A stretch of 64,000 nucleotides of DNA from an uncultured Marvinbryantia sp. (lineage in GTDB: Bacteria > Bacillota > Clostridia > Lachnospirales > Lachnospiraceae): contig CAKRON010000001.1 of the NCBI GenBank assembly GCA_934373455.1, positions 1 to 64,000 on the forward strand, read 5' to 3'. The position numbers and the translations under genes are program-made. Below, in pieces: positions 63,043 through 64,000 of the stretch (its first letter is position 1; every line of letters starts with the position of its first letter). The notes beneath the pieces are model-generated. The model saw nothing but the letters and a program-made list of their open reading frames with translations, did no database searches and was not told the DNA's origin.

Positions 63043-63747
63043 CTACCATTCTATATCTGCGACTGACATTGGCGACTCATTCTGACGCATCTGATCTACT
63101 TTACCGTTCTTGATCTTTATCACGCGATCAGCCATCGGCGCAATCGCTGAGTTATGTGTGATGACAATTACAGTCATTCCTTTTTCACGGCACATGTCCT
63201 GAAGCAGTTTTAAAATTGCTTTTCCAGTCTGATAATCCAATGCACCTGTCGGTTCATCACATAATAAAAGCTTTGGGTTCTTCGCCAACGCCCGGGCAAT
63301 CGAAACTCTCTGCTGTTCTCCGCCGGATAACTGTGCCGAAAAATTCTTCATTCGATTTACTAATCCAACCTCTTCTAATACCTGTCTGGCATCCAATGGA
63401 TTCTTACATATCTGCAATGCAAGTTCCACATTTTCCAGTGCTGTCAGATTTGGGATCAAATTATAAAACTGAAATACAAAGCCAATATCATCTCTCCGGT
63501 ATCCTGTCAGCTGCTTCTGATTGTACTTTGCTATATCCCTGCCATCTACCCAGACCTGTCCTGTCGTTGCCGTATCCATTCCCCCCAGAATGTTCAAAAC
63601 AGTGGTTTTGCCTGCACCACTTGGACCGACAATAACTACAAATTCTCCTTTTTCAATATCAAAATTTATACCGTCTACTGCACGGATTTCCACTTCACCC
63701 ATCTGATAAATTTTTGAAACGTTTTTCAGCGAAACAAATTTTTCCAT
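63043..63747 (-). CDS. MacB/LolD-type ABC transporter ATPase
   Basis: This 234-residue ATPase has Walker [13 protein letters not shown], signature [15 protein letters not shown] and Walker [13 protein letters not shown], as in ATPases of FtsX-like systems. Its stop overlaps an ATG of the permease gene, with which it forms a transporter. Confidence 0.92.
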   Translation of the reverse strand: MEKFVSLKNVSKIYQMGEVEIRAVDGINFDIEKGEFVVIVGPSGAGKTTVLNILGGMDTATTGQVWVDGRDIAKYNQKQLTGYRRDDIGFVFQFYNLIPNLTALENVELALQICKNPLDARQVLEEVGLVNRMKNFSAQLSGGEQQRVSIARALAKNPKLLLCDEPTGALDYQTGKAILKLLQDMCREKGMTVIVITHNSAIAPMADRVIKIKNGKVDQMRQNESPMSVADIEW

Positions 63748-63900
63748 ACCTTATTTTTGCCCTTCCATAATCATTCAAGACTTATGTTTATCATAACATA
63801 TTTCCATATAAATTTCTGTAAATACTTTTATTGCAATTCATGACAGATTACAGTATATTAAATTATTGAATACATTACCACATGCAGGAAGGTTTTATCT

Positions 63901-64000
63901 ATGAACAAAAATAATATTATTTTAATCGGTATGCCTGGTGCCGGAAAAAGTACCATTGGCGTTGTGCTCGCAAAAGTGCTTGGATACCAGTTTCTGGATA
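63901..64000 (+). CDS. aroK: Shikimate kinase (partial, 5' end)
   Basis: The first 33 codons encode [20 protein letters not shown], with the P-loop GMPGAGKST, and then [13 protein letters not shown], which is a shikimate-kinase opening. The gene leaves the window to the right. AGGAAGG precedes the ATG. Other P-loop kinases of the same fold are possible. Confidence 0.75.
   Translation, partial: MNKNNIILIGMPGAGKSTIGVVLAKVLGYQFLD

Noticed and set aside
1..64000. CRISPR array, prophage or insertion sequence
   Set aside because: No regularly spaced repeats with unique spacers, no transposase or phage structural genes and no target-site duplications were seen. The only recombinase-like gene is catalytically altered and isolated.

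Overview
The window reads as a chromosomal segment of a low-to-moderate GC, anaerobic, gut-type Firmicute, most likely Lachnospiraceae (Blautia/Ruminococcus-like). The grounds are strong AGGAGG ribosome-binding sites, many sugar ABC transporters paired with YesM/LytS-type kinases and YesN-type AraC response regulators, an Mgl transporter whose permease has a long N-terminal extension, an [FeFe]-hydrogenase of the catalytic-domain-plus-ferredoxin type, a sporulation-type D,D-carboxypeptidase, and no lipopolysaccharide or outer-membrane genes. I saw no rRNA, tRNA, CRISPR array, insertion sequence or prophage.

Layout. 1-1873: the 5' part of a ChvE-like sugar-binding protein and a divergent membrane protein. 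2.1-12.6 kb: a catabolic island with a BMP-type nucleoside-class ABC transporter, a short-chain dehydrogenase, an allantoinase-like amidohydrolase, an NAD epimerase, an FCD-type regulator and a cytoplasmic sialidase-like Asp-box protein. The three promoters carry the same CTCATC/GATKAG operator directly downstream of the -10 box. 12.7-14.2 kb: a Gfo/Idh/MocA oxidoreductase and a previously unannotatable 29-residue toxin with a convergent antisense RNA, organised like the Fst/par type I toxin-antitoxin locus. An orphan copy of only the antitoxin RNA lies at 2.1 kb. 14.2-19.2 kb: xylulokinase, a fucose/arabinose-type isomerase, a DUF4867 protein and a divergent XylR-type ROK repressor around a perfect xylO-like palindrome. 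19.2-25.4 kb: a sugar-sensing system (membrane-anchored binding protein, LytS-like kinase, YesN-like regulator, XylF-like lipoprotein) ending in a truncated pseudo-receiver without its phosphoacceptor Asp. 25.5-28.9 kb: an aconitase-family hydratase and its CdaR-type regulator. 29.0-39.1 kb: a second sensing set (MglB-like lipoprotein, anchored binding protein, kinase, regulator) and mglBAC. This MglB is circularly permuted. 39.3-46.2 kb: MsmK ATPase, an exonuclease, a degenerate tyrosine recombinase, a D,D-carboxypeptidase, an AbgA-like amidohydrolase and an FKBP isomerase. 46.2-50.2 kb: hydrogenase, NMT1-like binding protein and a fused permease-ATPase. 50.4-55.9 kb: an FmdE protein, a FecBCD-type importer and a methyltransferase behind an attenuator-like leader with a 13-codon ORF, then a LysR gene. 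56-64 kb: an ACT protein, a repeat-bearing lipoprotein, an RsmF-type methyltransferase, a giant coiled-coil FtsX permease with its ATPase, and the start of shikimate kinase.

The common theme is carbohydrate uptake and its sensing. Two sets of kinase, regulator and two binding proteins flank dedicated transporters (galactose-type mgl; xylose/arabinose-type outside the left edge), and separate local repressors control the isomerase-kinase and amidohydrolase-sialidase islands. The observations most worth testing are the par-like toxin-antitoxin locus with its orphan antitoxin, the circularly permuted MglB, the pseudo-receiver, the shared operator of the 2-12 kb island, and the leader at 54.7-54.9 kb.
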